64,000 nucleotides of DNA from NCBI GenBank assembly GCA_027886185.1, contig WOAB01000838.1:434001-498000 (forward strand), written 5' to 3'. Below the pieces are notes generated by a model. That model ran no database searches, was not told the origin of the DNA, and worked only from the letters and a program-made list of their open reading frames with translations. Within the stretch, counting starts at the first letter, position 1. Each line of letters begins with the position of its first letter. Source of the DNA: Rheum nobile. Taxonomy: Eukaryota > Streptophyta > Magnoliopsida > Caryophyllales > Polygonaceae. The position numbers and the translations under genes were made by a program. Shown piece by piece: positions 10,949-22,091 of the stretch.

Positions 10949-12001
10949 ATGTCTCAGTCAAGCAAGTTTGAGCTCGGAATCTCCACCAACAAACCACATC
11001 TCCGAAAGAAGGGAGAATAAACATGGTGGGCCAAGTGCATGGAAAACCACATAAAGACCAATGACTACCAATGCTGGAGGATAGTCGAGAATGGAGATGG
11101 CCATGTCGATCTCAACCAAAAGGAAGAAGATTGGAAACCTGAGCACTATGTCATCATGGAAAAGAACGCCAAGGCTAGACAGTTCATTCTCAATGGACTG
11201 GATAGAAAAGATATGGACAAAGTCATAGGAATCAAGACGGCGAAAGAAATGTGGCAAGCACTCAAGGACATGCATGAAGGAAGTGAGGAACTAAAGCAAA
11301 GCCGGAAGTTTGCTTTAGAAGGAGAATACCACACATTCAAAATGATGGAAACTGAAACCATCTCTGAGTACTACTCTCGCTTCAATAGGCTCATTGGAAA
11401 GCTAACAGCGGCTGAGGTCACCCTTGATGAAGTCTCCAAATCACTGGTGGTCATCAATGGACTTAACTCTAAGTTCACCCTCATCAAAGGAATCATGAAG
11501 AACACCCCAGGTATCCAATCTCTTCCCTTGACTCAAATCATAGGGAAACTGGAGGTTGAAGAAGGAGAACACACCAAAGTCAATGCTGACAAGAAACTGG
11601 AGAAATGAATTGCCCTCAAAATCTCCAAGACCTTCTCAAGGCTTGAGATGGAACAAGAGAACTCAGACCTAGAAGATGAGGAGGACGAACTTACAGCTCT
11701 CTTCACAAAGAACATCAAAAAATTCTTTGTGAAGGGAAAATTCCAAAAAGGCAGTTCATCTCACAATGGATCAAGAAGAGATCTCAAAGATATCTCTTGC
11801 TATGAGTGCAAAGAGAAGGGGCACTACGCTAAGAGCTGTCCCAACAAAGAAGACTCCAAAGAAGATGAAAGACCTCAAAGGAAAAAGGCTCTTGTGGCCT
11901 CATGGGGAGAAGACTCAGATGAGGAACTAGATCTGAGCGGATTCTTTGGAAGAAGATGCCTCATAGCAAAAGGAGATCCAAGCGACTTAGAAGATCTTGA
12001 G
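10949..12001 (+). pseudogene. gag: Sir-1 gag exon (spliced form)
   Basis: Starting at ATG 10949 (MSQSSKFELGIS), it is exactly 351 codons up to 12001, the same length as in Sir-2 and Sir-4. It encodes the capsid of the virus-like particle: a copia Gag core (LNGLDRKDMDKVIGI, then YYSRFNRLIGKL) and one CCHC knuckle, CYECKEKGHYAKSC, near 11798. Two nonsense codons break it: TAA at 11018-11020 (normally Glu) and TGA at 11606-11608 (normally Gly). At 12001/12002 it runs without interruption into pol, at precisely the exon-exon junction predicted from the intron-bearing relatives. Confidence 0.88.
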
Positions 12002-15000
12002 AAAGAAGAGAGGCAACCTCAACTATGGTACATTGACAGTAGTTGCTCATGCCATATGACCGAAAGAAGAAATCAAATGACCTCTCTTCAACCTCTCCAA
12101 GAAGGGAACATCTCTTTTGGAGACAAAAGCAAAGGGAAAATTTGTGGAATAGGAACTGTGAATCTCAATGACCACATTAAGGTAAACAAAGTCCACCTTG
12201 TTGATAATCTTGGTTTTGATCTATATAGTGTGTCACAGCTATGTGATCAAGGAGACAATGAAGTTAGATTCAAATCAAATGAATGCACTGTCCTTGACTC
12301 CTCGGGACAAATCATCTTAAAAGGTAAAAGGTTCAACAATGTGTATGTTGTTGACCCATCCTTCGTTCCCAAGGAGAAACTCTATCTCTCAACTGTGAAT
12401 GATCAAACGGACTTGTGGCATCAACGTCTTGGTCATGCTAGCACTAAATTGATCCAAAAGCTACACTCAAAGGAGCTAGTCAGAGGCCTCCCAAAGTTAA
12501 GTGGAAAATCTGAGGAACCATGCTCAGACTGTGTAAGAGGGAAACATGCTCGGAGTTCCTTCAAATCCAAGAATATGGTAAGTTCCTCAAGGCCCCTTGA
12601 ACTCATTCACATGGACCTTTGTGGACCTATGAGAGTTCAAAGCCTAGGAGGAAACAACTATATTTTTGTTCTCGTCGATGACTTCTCTCGTTTTACTTGG
12701 ACTATTTTCATAAAATCTAAGAGTGAAGTCATTGGACGATTTAAGGATCTGGTTCCCATGTTAGAAAAATCTCTCGATTTTTCCATCAATTCTATTCGTT
12801 CTGACCATGGTACTGAGTTCGAAAATGGAGAATTTCTAACCTTTTGCATTGAGCATGGCATTGATCACAACTTCTTTGCACCATACACTCCTCAACAAAA
12901 TGGAGTAGTGGAAAGGAAGAATAGAACCTTAGAAGACATGGCTCGAACTATGCTCATCTCAAGTGGACTCTCTCAATCATTCTGGGCTGAGGCAATCAAC
13001 ACAGCCTGCTACATCATCAATCGAGCTATGCTTCGCCCAATCACAGAGAAGACTCCCTATGAACTTCTAAGAGGAAGAGTTCCTAACATCTCACATCTTA
13101 GGGTGTTCGGATGCAAATGCTTTGTGCATAACAATGGGAAAAATAATCTTGGCAAATTCGACCCAAAGAGTGATGAAGGGATCTTCATTGGATATGCCTC
13201 AAGCAGCAAAGCATACAAGGTCTTCAACAAAAGGACTAAAAAGGTATAAGAAAGTGTTCATGTTGTTTTTAATGAGAAATCACTTGGTAGAAATATGCAG
13301 AACACCACCAGCCCCTTTGAAGATCCATTTCCCAAGCCACCTCAAGAAGATCCAGATGAAGACATCACACCTCCCAGTTCCTACCCAGCTGCACAAATTC
13401 CTCCACCAGTTCCCATGGACAATCAACAACAATCCATTTCTGGGAACCATGAACATGAAGACAATACCTGTAGAGACATAATTGATTCATCCTCTCACAT
13501 GTTCTTAAACGGAGAAGGTGATCCCAACATAGAAGTTGAAGCTGAATGTTCAAATCAAGCTGTCTCCACATCAAATGCTCTAGATCCCAATAGAGAAAGA
13601 AGGACCATCAAGCCTCCTGTCAGCCATGCAAGAAGAACTTCATCAGTTTAAAAGGAACAAAGTATGACATCTAGTTTCCCGCCCTAAAGATAAGCATATC
13701 ATAGGAACCAGATGGGTTTTCAGAAATAAGCTCGATGACTCAGGAGCTATAATTAGGAACAAAGCAAGGCTTGTTGCTCAGGGATACAATCAATAAGAAG
13801 GAATCGACTATGATGAAACCTATGCTCCAGTGGTAAGGATTGAAGCAATAAGGTTATTGATTGCCTTTGCATCACACAAGGGTTTCAAACTATTCCAAAT
13901 GGATGTAAAGACCGCCTTCCTCAATGGCATTCTTCAAGAGGAAGTCTATGTCAAGCAACCACCCGGTTTTGAAGACAGTGATCATCCAGACTATGTCTAT
14001 TTCCTAGACAAAGCCTTGTATGGTCTCAAGCAAGCTCCTAGAGCTTGGTATGATCGTCTTGCCCAGTTCCTACTCTCCAATGGTTACAGGCGTGGCATCA
14101 TTGACAAGACTCTCTTCATTCTAGAAGAAGAAGGTAACATCTTAGTGGTTCAAATCTATGTCGATGATATCATTTTTGGTTCCACTAACCTGTCCCTTGT
14201 ATATAAGTTCAAAGACTTGATGAGCAGTGAATTTGAAATGAGTCTAATAGGGGAACTCACCTTTATCCTCGAATTGCAAATATCCCAAAAGAAAGATGGC
14301 ATACAAATTCACCAACAAAAGTATGTTAGGGAACTGTTGAAAAAGTTCAAAATGGAGTCCTACAAGCCTCTCTCCACTCCCATCTCTACCATCACCCATT
14401 TGGACAAAGATCACTCAAGTCCTCTTGTGGAAGAAAAGCTCTATAGATGTATGATAGGTTCTCTCATGTATCTAACAGCTAGTCATCCAGACATTGTGTT
14501 TGCTTTTTGCTTGTGTGCTAGGTTTCAATCATGTCCAAGAGAAACACACTTAGCTGTTGTGAAAAGGATATTCCGATATCTCAAGGGAACTGACTCGCTC
14601 TGTCATTGGTACCCCAAAGAGTGTCCCTTTGAGCTGATGGGTTTCATTGATGCTGATTATGCTGGATACCCGATGGATAGGAAGAGTACTTCTGGAATGA
14701 CACAGTTCCTAGGCCCTTGCCTTGTGTCATGGGGCTCAAAGAAACAAATCTCAGTCTCCCTCTCCACCACAGAATCTGAATACATTGCAGCCGCCTCTTG
14801 CTGTTCCCAACTCTTATGGCTAAAGCAACAACTCGTAGATTTCGGTATGTCTTATGGTCCTCTCACTATTCTTTGTGATAATACCAGTGCTATAAACATT
14901 TCTAAGAATCCTGTGCATCATACTAGGACCAAACACATAGATATAAGGCATCACTTCCTTAGAGATCATGTTGAGAAAGGGAACATCATTATGAAATTTT

Positions 15001-15101
15001 GTAGAACTGAAGATCAGGTTGCAGACATATTCACCAAAGCCTTGAATAGAGTTCCCTTCGAGAACCTTAGATTAGAACTGGGAATGATTCCTATAAACTA
15101 G
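12002..15101 (+). pseudogene. pol: Sir-1 pol (protease, integrase, RT, RNase H)
   Basis: Order: protease (WYIDSSCSCHMT, with the usual DSG changed to DSS), integrase zinc region (LWHQRLGHAS, then CSDCVRGKH), integrase core (HMDLCGP, IRSDHGTEF, NGVVERKN), RT (TAFLNGILQEEVYVKQP, YVDDIIFG) and RNase H (DADYAGYP, TESEYIAAAS, DNTSAINIS, HIDIRHHFL). Breaks: TAA at 13247-13249, a precise 98-bp loss at 13623/13624 that shifts the frame, TGA at 13665-13667 (Trp), and TAA near 13794 (Gln). From about 13800 to 15101 the RT-RNase H frame is clean. The DSS protease site may itself be inactive. Confidence 0.9.
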
Positions 15102-15942
15102 CAGTTCCTTTAGTTTAAAGTTCCTCTCCAGCTCCCTTGATTGACTAGTTCAGATCTTTTTACTTGTCTTTGTCTTGGAATCTTTGTGTTATCTCTTTTG
15201 CAATAGACCCTCATATCCATAATGGTTACTCAAAAAGGCCTTGACAAATTCTTCTAGTCTTCTCCTTGAATGTTCATTTTTCATTAAAATTCAATCATTG
15301 TCCAAGTTTCTTTGTTGGCCCAAAAGTCACAATCTGATCATATTCTAACCCGACCTTACAAGCCGAAATGATGATTGTGTACTATGACTCTCCCTTGCCT
15401 CATTGCACAATCTAATTCCCTATGATCCATCTCTTAACCCTCTCTGGGAATTAGTGTGTGATGCGATAAATGGCCTTCCCCGATTTCTTTTATGGGAATA
15501 TACTTTCAGGTCATATGTCCTCAAATCCCCACATCAAAGGTTCCCATATATCCCTCTAGCACACTGGAAAAATCGCTAGAAAGGAAATAGGTATTGACAG
15601 CTCTCCAACAGCTCGTAGAAACTCGCTCCTTCCAAGACAACATTTATTGCAAATCAACAGCGTCAAAGACGTTTGCTCAGCCCTGCACTATTGCCATTTT
15701 TGAACACTTGATCTTTGAATTTGTGACCGTTGCAAAGCCGAAAAAGCTGCAAGAAAATTAGCCGTTTCAAATTATCAGAGTTCTCAGAATCTCTCTCTCA
15801 AACGGCTTGTTCTCAACGACTCCAAGCGCTGCTCAAGGGTTATTTAGGGGCTCTTGTTTTCTTAAGCCGAGCACTCTGCTTCACTTGCTTTCTCTCATTC
15901 TCTTGCTCACCTTCTTTTTTCTCAACACACAAAACTCCTCAA
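15102..15942 (+). other. pol to third-ORF spacer of Sir-1
   Basis: This spacer of about 840 bp recurs in the other Sir elements (26297-27117, 38174-38995, part of 62636-62849). It shares phrases such as CCGAAATGATGATTGTGTAC, which suggests function, possibly leading expression of the third ORF. An upstream in-frame ATG at 15730 would add 71 residues, but it is not conserved. Confidence 0.6.
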
Positions 15943-17511
15943 ATGGCCAACAAAGACCTCAACCCTCACCTTGCTCAAGATGAGGAGGAAGCTGCCCTCC
16001 TAAGAGCTTTCAGAGAGAAGAAAGCAACCTCTTCCTCCAAATCCCCTGATCTCACCCTCACAAAAAACCCCATACCCAAGCAAACAGAAGAGGTGGAAAA
16101 GGAACTCCATCATGCGTCTGCATCAACTACTCATACTGTCTTTGAGGGCGGTTCCCACGACTCTTCTCCAGACAAGGATACCCTGGAGATTCACAGTTCC
16201 GATCCCTCACCTGCTAGCCTCAAATCCAAGCCTACTCCCTCAGTTGCAACAAGGCTCAAGCTTCGCAAGCGAAGCTCCCAGGCCCTGGTTCCTTTCAACC
16301 CTGTCTCCGAAGAGCCGACCCCCTCCAAAAGGCTAAAGTCGGCAGCCCTCTCTTCTTTGTCCACCAAAGTCATAACCTCCACCTCCTCCTTGGGGAAAGT
16401 GTCTTCCTCTTTTGCCAAAAGAAAAATTCTGAAGCCTCTCATCATTGATGAGGAGTTCTGGACCCAACCCCTAGAGGAAGAAGATGAAGCTCAATTCGGC
16501 GAAGCCCTCAATGAATTTCACTCTCTGCTCCAGTTTCAAGGGTGGGACCAGATCTTGGTGGAACCCTTTTTCGTCTTCAATGAAGTGGTGCGTCTCTTCT
16601 ATCAGTCCATGACCTTTGTGCCAGCCAAGGCAGACTCTCCCTGCAATGATGCCATCCTTCAATGGAAGGGAACCATGTTTCCCTTGACCCCCAGCATCAT
16701 CGCCTCTGCTTTAGGCATTGAGCACATAACCGACTTTGGCATTCTGCATCAAAAAAAGTCTTGGCCAAAAGGAAAAGGCTACAAAACCAAGACTCAGGTG
16801 GTAAGCATGCTCTATGATGGCGACTATCCAAAGAATCTGCTAACTAAGGGGCTTTCTCTGTCCAACAAGCTGCTGCATTTCTGGATCATTAGGAATTTGG
16901 TTCGCAGGCAAGATCACCGAGCCACAGTTCTCATCACTGATGCCATCCTTATGGAGACAATTTTATATGGGGAACAGGTTGATCTGCCAAAGCTGGTGTT
17001 AGCTCATATGCAGTTCTGTCAGTCTCATGAATCCCATGCCCTGCCCTTTCCTCACCTCATAAAAAACCTCCTCTCCATGCTTAACCAGTATCCTGCTGAC
17101 TTCAATGAAACCAATTATAACAAGTTCTTCACCATGTCAACGGTGAGGAAGCTCAAAACCAAAGACAACCTAAATGATCCCTCTGATGTCAAAGCGGAAT
17201 TGCCTAAGGAAAAGGCAAGTTCCCAAGCCACTCCAAGCTCCTTGCCTCCGCTCTACCCCACCCAAGACTCCTATGCGATCCTTGCCTCACTGGGTCGTAT
17301 TGAAAAAGCCATCACGGACGGAACCACTGCTATCTGTAGTGCCATCCGTGCTCACGTGACAGAAATGGAGAAGACCAGGAATGCTATATCCGGTCTAATG
17401 AGTGTGATTCAGCAAACTCTAGAGGCTGCAAATGAAGGAGCTCAAGTGGCCAAAGAAGAGGAAACAGAGGAACAGAAGGATGTTGAAAAGGAGGCCACTG
17501 CGCTGCCATAG
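15943..17511 (+). CDS. Sir-1 third ORF, putative plant transposon protein-like
   Basis: This is an intact 522-residue ORF in an element whose gag and pol are broken. The start MANKDLNPH is chosen because the other copies also begin MAN. Residues 1-160 are acidic, then Ser/Pro/Lys-rich with basic clusters. About 165-410 is a compact domain with EEFWTQPL, LLQFQGWDQI, VRLFYQSM, ILQWKGTMFPL, LVLAHMQFC and LPFPHLIKNLL, resembling the putative plant transposon protein domain (Transposase_32-like). The C-terminus is helical and Glu-rich. There is no signal peptide or membrane segment, so an envelope role is not supported. Its function is unknown. In Sireviruses a third ORF sits at this place and is often called env-like by position only. 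Confidence 0.8.
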   Translation: MANKDLNPHLAQDEEEAALLRAFREKKATSSSKSPDLTLTKNPIPKQTEEVEKELHHASASTTHTVFEGGSHDSSPDKDTLEIHSSDPSPASLKSKPTPSVATRLKLRKRSSQALVPFNPVSEEPTPSKRLKSAALSSLSTKVITSTSSLGKVSSSFAKRKILKPLIIDEEFWTQPLEEEDEAQFGEALNEFHSLLQFQGWDQILVEPFFVFNEVVRLFYQSMTFVPAKADSPCNDAILQWKGTMFPLTPSIIASALGIEHITDFGILHQKKSWPKGKGYKTKTQVVSMLYDGDYPKNLLTKGLSLSNKLLHFWIIRNLVRRQDHRATVLITDAILMETILYGEQVDLPKLVLAHMQFCQSHESHALPFPHLIKNLLSMLNQYPADFNETNYNKFFTMSTVRKLKTKDNLNDPSDVKAELPKEKASSQATPSSLPPLYPTQDSYAILASLGRIEKAITDGTTAICSAIRAHVTEMEKTRNAISGLMSVIQQTLEAANEGAQVAKEEETEEQKDVEKEATALP

Positions 17512-17670
17512 GAATGTCTCTCCTAGTTTCCAGTGCTATAACATCACAGTGTGCTAGTAGTTCCCTAGGGTTCCACTCCCCTCTTCTATCCTTATTTTGT
17601 CTATGTCAAGTTGCATATTTCACATCGACATCCTGCACTTGATAAGTTAATGGATCTTTTCGATGATGTC

Positions 17671-17915
17671 AAAAGGGGGAAGAATGGATAAGTACCTTGA
17701 ACTCTTGAAACTACTGGACTTCTAGGAAATCTGAACCCGTTCCCTTTCTGAGGGGGAACTCGAATAACTTAGTTCCTTTGCTTAAGGGGAATTTGCAACT
17801 ATTGAATGTTCTTTCATTATCTCATAAATCTCTTAGCTCAACTGTGCTCATGAATTTCATGTCCTTAGTATGGTGTCAGGTTCCTTATATTTGTCATCAT
17901 CAAAAAGGGGGAAAT
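17671..17915 (+). other. Multiple polypurine tracts of Sir-1
   Basis: Four G-rich tracts precede the 3' LTR: AAAAGGGGGAAGA at 17671, AGGGGGAA near 17751, AAGGGGAA near 17784, and AAAAAGGGGGAAA ending next to the LTR. Repeated tracts of this kind are characteristic of Sireviruses. The last is the expected plus-strand primer. Confidence 0.85.
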
Positions 17916-19037
17916 TGTTAGGAAATGGAACTCAGGAACCTCAGTTCCCATGAGAGTTCCTTTCCTCAGTTTCTCTACTTTTGAAGATTACAAATACCTT
18001 GATACTAATGTTTTATCTCAAAGATGTGTTTAAAGGAACCACAGGACAATTGCTGAAACCATGGAAGCCAAACAAGATAAAGAAACCAAACAAGCAAGTC
18101 AAAGGAACCCAGAAGTGCCCAGAAATGCAACACATGACTTTGCTTTTCCCGATGAAGCTGAGAACACAGAACCTCGGACAAAAGATGGTGAAAGCGACTT
18201 GAGCAAAGCTTCTAAAGCCTGCCACCATCCAAAGGAAAGCTCCAAGATGTCTAGAACGCTGAACCTCAGACAAAGGTTGCTGAAAGCGACATGTCACAAG
18301 GCTGTCACCATCCAGAGGATAGTTCCAAAGTGTCTAGGTTGCTGAACCTCGGACGAAAGGAGTTGGACAATGACATGACAGACTTGCCTGAAGCAGTTGA
18401 CCAACCAATGTGGATTCTGAGTTGCCTAGGTTGTTGGTACATGTCTAAGTCAGCGTGAATCAAGGATTACCACATAACCTAGGTCAAACTTACTCTGTGG
18501 GAACCAAGAGAAGATCCAACCTCGAGGATCCACTATATAAGGAAGATAAGCTCCCCTGTTATCTTCAAGCACTACAACAAGAATCACACTTCATAGAAAA
18601 CATCATAGTGTGAGCTCTCAATCAGATCGTCAACTGAAACCAAGATCAAGAGGAACCAGTCAAGGAATTTGAGAGCTGTGTGCTAGTTCCTGTGACTGTA
18701 AGTGAGTTAGTTCCTTAGTGCTTAGGACTGCTTCTTGGATTGATTATACTTTCTGTTAAGTTTATCTAGGATTGTCTAACTGTGTGTAAGACAAAGAAAC
18801 TGTGTGTTTGTTCCTAGAGTAATCTGTAACCGAAGTGATAAGAAATCAAGAAGTAGACCTTGAAATCCTTTCGAAAGAAAGGTAGTGGTTTTTATCCTAG
18901 ATTGCTAGTTGGCAATCGAAGGTTTCCACTATAAGGAACTTGTTCATTTATATTTGATTGTTTATTTCCGCTGCGAAGGGAACTATAATCTGTATTCTCA
19001 GTTTCCTTGTTCTTAATCTAACAATCACGATCCTACA
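17916..19037 (+). repeat. 3' LTR of Sir-1 (1122 bp)
   Basis: It has the same termini and sequence as 9858-10893, plus the 86 bp missing there. It is followed by GATGT and unrelated DNA, which marks the right border of the element. Confidence 0.92.
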
Positions 19038-19878
19038 GATGTACTTTATATGTAAGCAAAACATGACTAATAATCATTATCTCTTTTAACATAAAGTCCA
19101 TAATATTGTAGTGACTACGTGCAAGATATCAATTACATCCACTCTCTTTAACTAAGACAAGGATTGTTATTAGTAGCAGATTGACTTGCTAAGCGTTCTA
19201 CTAATAAGGTGGGGGACTATGTCTTATTTGACAACCCATCTAATGTAATTAGTAGGTTGATTGATGCTATAAACAGGGCCTAGTATGTATTAATTTAACT
19301 AAATAAAATGGGCAACAATAATCGATAACTTCGAAAATATTGTAAATGATGAAGAACAAAGGGTGATCAGTTTCAATTCGCCCTAGCATATGGTCTTCTG
19401 CAACCAATGTTATAAACCATATTGTGTGTTTTCTTGGTGCTTTTAGAATAATTTTTTCTCACGTGTCTAACTTTAATGATATTAAATGTTCTTGCCCCTG
19501 CTTTTGTTTGTACTTGGCACAAGTGAATTATCAGGAAGGTATGAAGTTTTGTAATTTAGACAGTGGATGCTTGCATTGTATAACTAGTGAGCTGCCAATG
19601 TTATACGTACTCTTTATGTCATAGATCAGATTTTATTTTCATTTGTACAAAGAGTTACCTGCGAGTATTATCTCTAATGCACTGAAGAAAAATGTTTGAT
19701 TTTCCTTACTAGTCTATTGGCAGGTACACTACTTCCTACCATTTTTATGATGTCATTTTTGGATAATCATGCAGTTTTTTAAGCATGGCAGGCAACTGCC
19801 CTATTTGTTGTGTTAGAGGTCACCATACTGTTGCTGGATGTTTGGGATTTTATACAGTCAGTACACTTGTGAGGCTAT
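19038..19878. other. Non-coding DNA between Sir-1 and Sir-2
   Basis: It is AT-rich with no coding region recognised. The stretch is continuous with 30471-30944 once Sir-2 is removed. A short frame from 19785 has a CPIC..GHH..C pattern with the wrong spacing for a zinc knuckle. Confidence 0.5.
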
Positions 19879-20988
19879 TGTTAGGAAACAGAACTCTAGA
19901 ACTTAGGTTCCCCTGAGAGTTCCTTTCCTCAGTTTCTCTACTTTTAACGATGACAAATATTATGATACTAATGTTTTATCTCAAAGATGTGTTTTAAGGA
20001 ACCACATGAATATACCGAAGGCAAGAAAGCCAAACAGGACAAGGTAACCAAAGGAACAAGACAGATGAAGGAAACCAGAGGAACCCAGGTGTGCCCAGAA
20101 ACCGAGAAATCTGGGGACACACAACCTCGGACAAAAGGTGTTAAAATCGACTTGTCCGAAGCTTCCAAAAGACTGCCAATACCCATAGTAAAACAACAAC
20201 ATACCCAGAAACGCTCAACCTCAGACATAGAAGGTGAAAGCGACAGGACATAGAGACATCGCTGTCTAGAAGACAGTTCCCAAGCGGCCAGCTTGTTCAA
20301 CCTCGGACGAAAGTATTTGGACAATGACATAGCAAGGCTCGTCTGAGGTAGTTGACCAACCAAGAGAGATTCTGAGCTGCCTAGGTTGTTTGCACATGCC
20401 AAGAACAACGTGGATCAAGGAGAACCACTCATCCTAGGGCAAGCTCAATCTGTGGGAACCCAGAGAGGATCGAGCTGCGAAGAATCCTCTATAAAAGGAA
20501 GACTAACCCAAGGGTTATCTTCAAGAACTAAAACACGACTCACACTCATTAGCAAATATCTAGTGTGAACCTCCAAACAAGATCATCAAAGCAAACCGAG
20601 ATCAAGAGGAACCAGTCAAGGAAGAAGAGCTGAGTGCTAAGTTCCTGTGACTGTAAGTGATAGTTCCTAGGTGCGAAAGTCTGTTTCTTGGATTGATTAT
20701 TGATTGTGTTAAGTTATCTAGGATTGTCTAACTGTGTGTAAGGCAAAGGAACTGTGTGTTCGTTCCTAGGATAAGCTATAACCAAAAGAGATAAGAAATC
20801 AAGAAGTAGACTTTGAAATCCTTTCGAAAGAAAGGTAGTGGTTTTTATCCTAGATTGCTAGTTGGCAATCAAAGGTTTCCACTATAAGGAACTGGTCATT
20901 TGTTTGATTGTTTATTTCCGCTGCGAAAGGAACTGAGAATTGATATTCTGAGTTCCTTAAGTTTTTATCTAACAATCACGATCCTACA
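19879..20988 (+). repeat. 5' LTR of Sir-2 (1110 bp)
   Basis: It begins TGTTAGGA and ends TCCTACA, and is nearly identical to 29360-30470. Its sequence is closer to the Sir-4 LTRs than to those of Sir-1. Confidence 0.94.
20490..20497 (+). promoter_or_regulatory. TATA-like box in the Sir-2 5' LTR
   Basis: TATAAAAG is conserved at the same place in the 3' LTR (about 29972) and in inverted form in the Sir-4 LTRs. Confidence 0.6.
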
Positions 20989-20990
20989 AT

Positions 20991-21002
20991 TGGTATCAGA
21001 GC
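20991..21002 (+). other. Primer-binding site, initiator tRNA-Met
   Basis: TGGTATCAGAGC lies two bases after the LTR, the standard plant copia site for initiator tRNA-Met. Confidence 0.93.
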
Positions 21003-21038
21003 AGGAAAAGCTCTAGATCTTTGTTAAGTTTGCAGATC

Positions 21039-22091
21039 ATGTCTCAACCAAGCAAGTTTGAGCTCAGAATCTCCACCAACAAGCCACATCTCCGAAAGAA
21101 AGGAGAAGAAACATGTTGGGAAAAGTGCATGGAAAGCCACATCAAGACCAACGACTACCAATGCTGGAGGATAGTCGAAAATGGAGATGGCTATGTCGAT
21201 CTTACCATGAAGGAAGAAGATTGGAAACCAGAACACTATGTCCTCATGGAGAAGAATGCCAAGGCCATGCAATTCATCCTCAATGGATTGGACAGAGAAG
21301 ACATGGACAAGGTCATATGCATCAAGACAGCGAAGGAGATGTGGAAAGCTCTCAAGGAGATGCATGAAGGAAGTGAGGAACTAAAGCAAAGCAGAAAGTT
21401 TGCTTTGGAAGGAGAATACCACACCTTCAAAATGATGGAAACTGAGACCATCTCAGAGTACTACTCCCGCTTCAACAGATTGATTGGAAAGTTGACAGCG
21501 GCGGGAGTCGATCTGGATGAAGTTTCCAAGTCCCTAGTGGTCATCAATGGACTCAACTCCAAGTTCACCCTTCTCAAGGGAATCATGAAGAACACTCCAG
21601 GCATCCAATCCCTTCCCTTGACCCAAGTCATAGGGAAACTGGAGGTTGAAGAAGGAGAGCACACCAAGGCCAATGCCGACAAGAAACTGGAGAAAGGAAT
21701 TGCCCTCAAGATCTCCAAAGCCTTCTCTAGGCTCGAGATGGAGGAAGAGAACTCAGACTTAGAAGAAGAGGAGGACGAACTTACGACCCTCTTCACAAAG
21801 AACATCAAACAATTCTTTGTGAATGGAAGGTTCCAAAAGGGCAGTTCCTCCCACAATGGACCCAGAAGAGATCTCAAGGAAGTCTCCTGTTACGAGTGCA
21901 AGGAAAAGGGACACTACGCTAAGAATTGTCCCAACAAGGAAGACTCAAAGGAAGAAGAAAGACCTCAGAGAAAGAAGGCTCTCGTAGCCTCATGGGGAGA
22001 AGACTCAGATGAGGAACTGGATCTCAGTGGCTTCTCTGGAGGAAGATGTCTCATGGAAAAAGGAGACTCAAGCGACTCAGAAGACCTTAAG
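21039..22091 (+). CDS. gag: Sir-2 gag exon 1
   Basis: This is 351 open codons from ATG 21039 (MSQPSKFELRIS); an upstream in-frame ATG at 21021 adds six residues. It carries the copia capsid core and a CCHC knuckle (CYECKEKGHYAKNC), then an acidic tail. The predicted 5' splice site is AAG|GTAATT at 22091/22092. Read without splicing, the frame ends at 22112 because one base is missing just inside the intron relative to Sir-4. Read spliced, it joins pol at 23090 in frame. It is the structural protein of the particle, which assembles in the cytoplasm. Confidence 0.9.

Larger units (their letters stand above)
9498..19037 (+). mobile_element. Sir-1: Sirevirus-type Ty1/copia element, intron-less copy
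   Basis: The core element runs from LTR (9858) to LTR (19037) with an iMet primer site, gag, pol, a spacer, an intact third ORF and several polypurine tracts. A third ORF plus multiple polypurine tracts is the hallmark of the Sirevirus/Maximus lineage. Two features set it apart. It lacks precisely the gag-pol intron seen in its relatives. It also carries 360 bp of its own 3' internal sequence outside the 5' LTR. No matching target-site duplication was found around 9498/19037, so the left edge is probably truncated or recombined. Confidence 0.88.

Noticed and set aside
15730..15942. N-terminal extension of the Sir-1 third ORF from ATG 15730
   Set aside because: Sir-2, Sir-3 and Sir-4 start at MAN or MDSE without a matching extension; the extension looks like translated spacer.
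15943..17511. Envelope protein call for the third ORF
   Set aside because: No signal peptide, membrane helix or fusion-like segment is visible; motif content fits the putative plant transposon protein family better.
19785..19878. Short frame with a CPIC..GHH..C pattern resembling a zinc knuckle
   Set aside because: Spacing does not fit the CCHC rule (last Cys one residue too far), the frame is only about 30 codons and it ends at the Sir-2 insertion.
20991..21002. tRNA gene fragment
   Set aside because: It is the 12-base primer-binding site next to an LTR, as in Sir-3 and Sir-4; no cloverleaf surrounds it.
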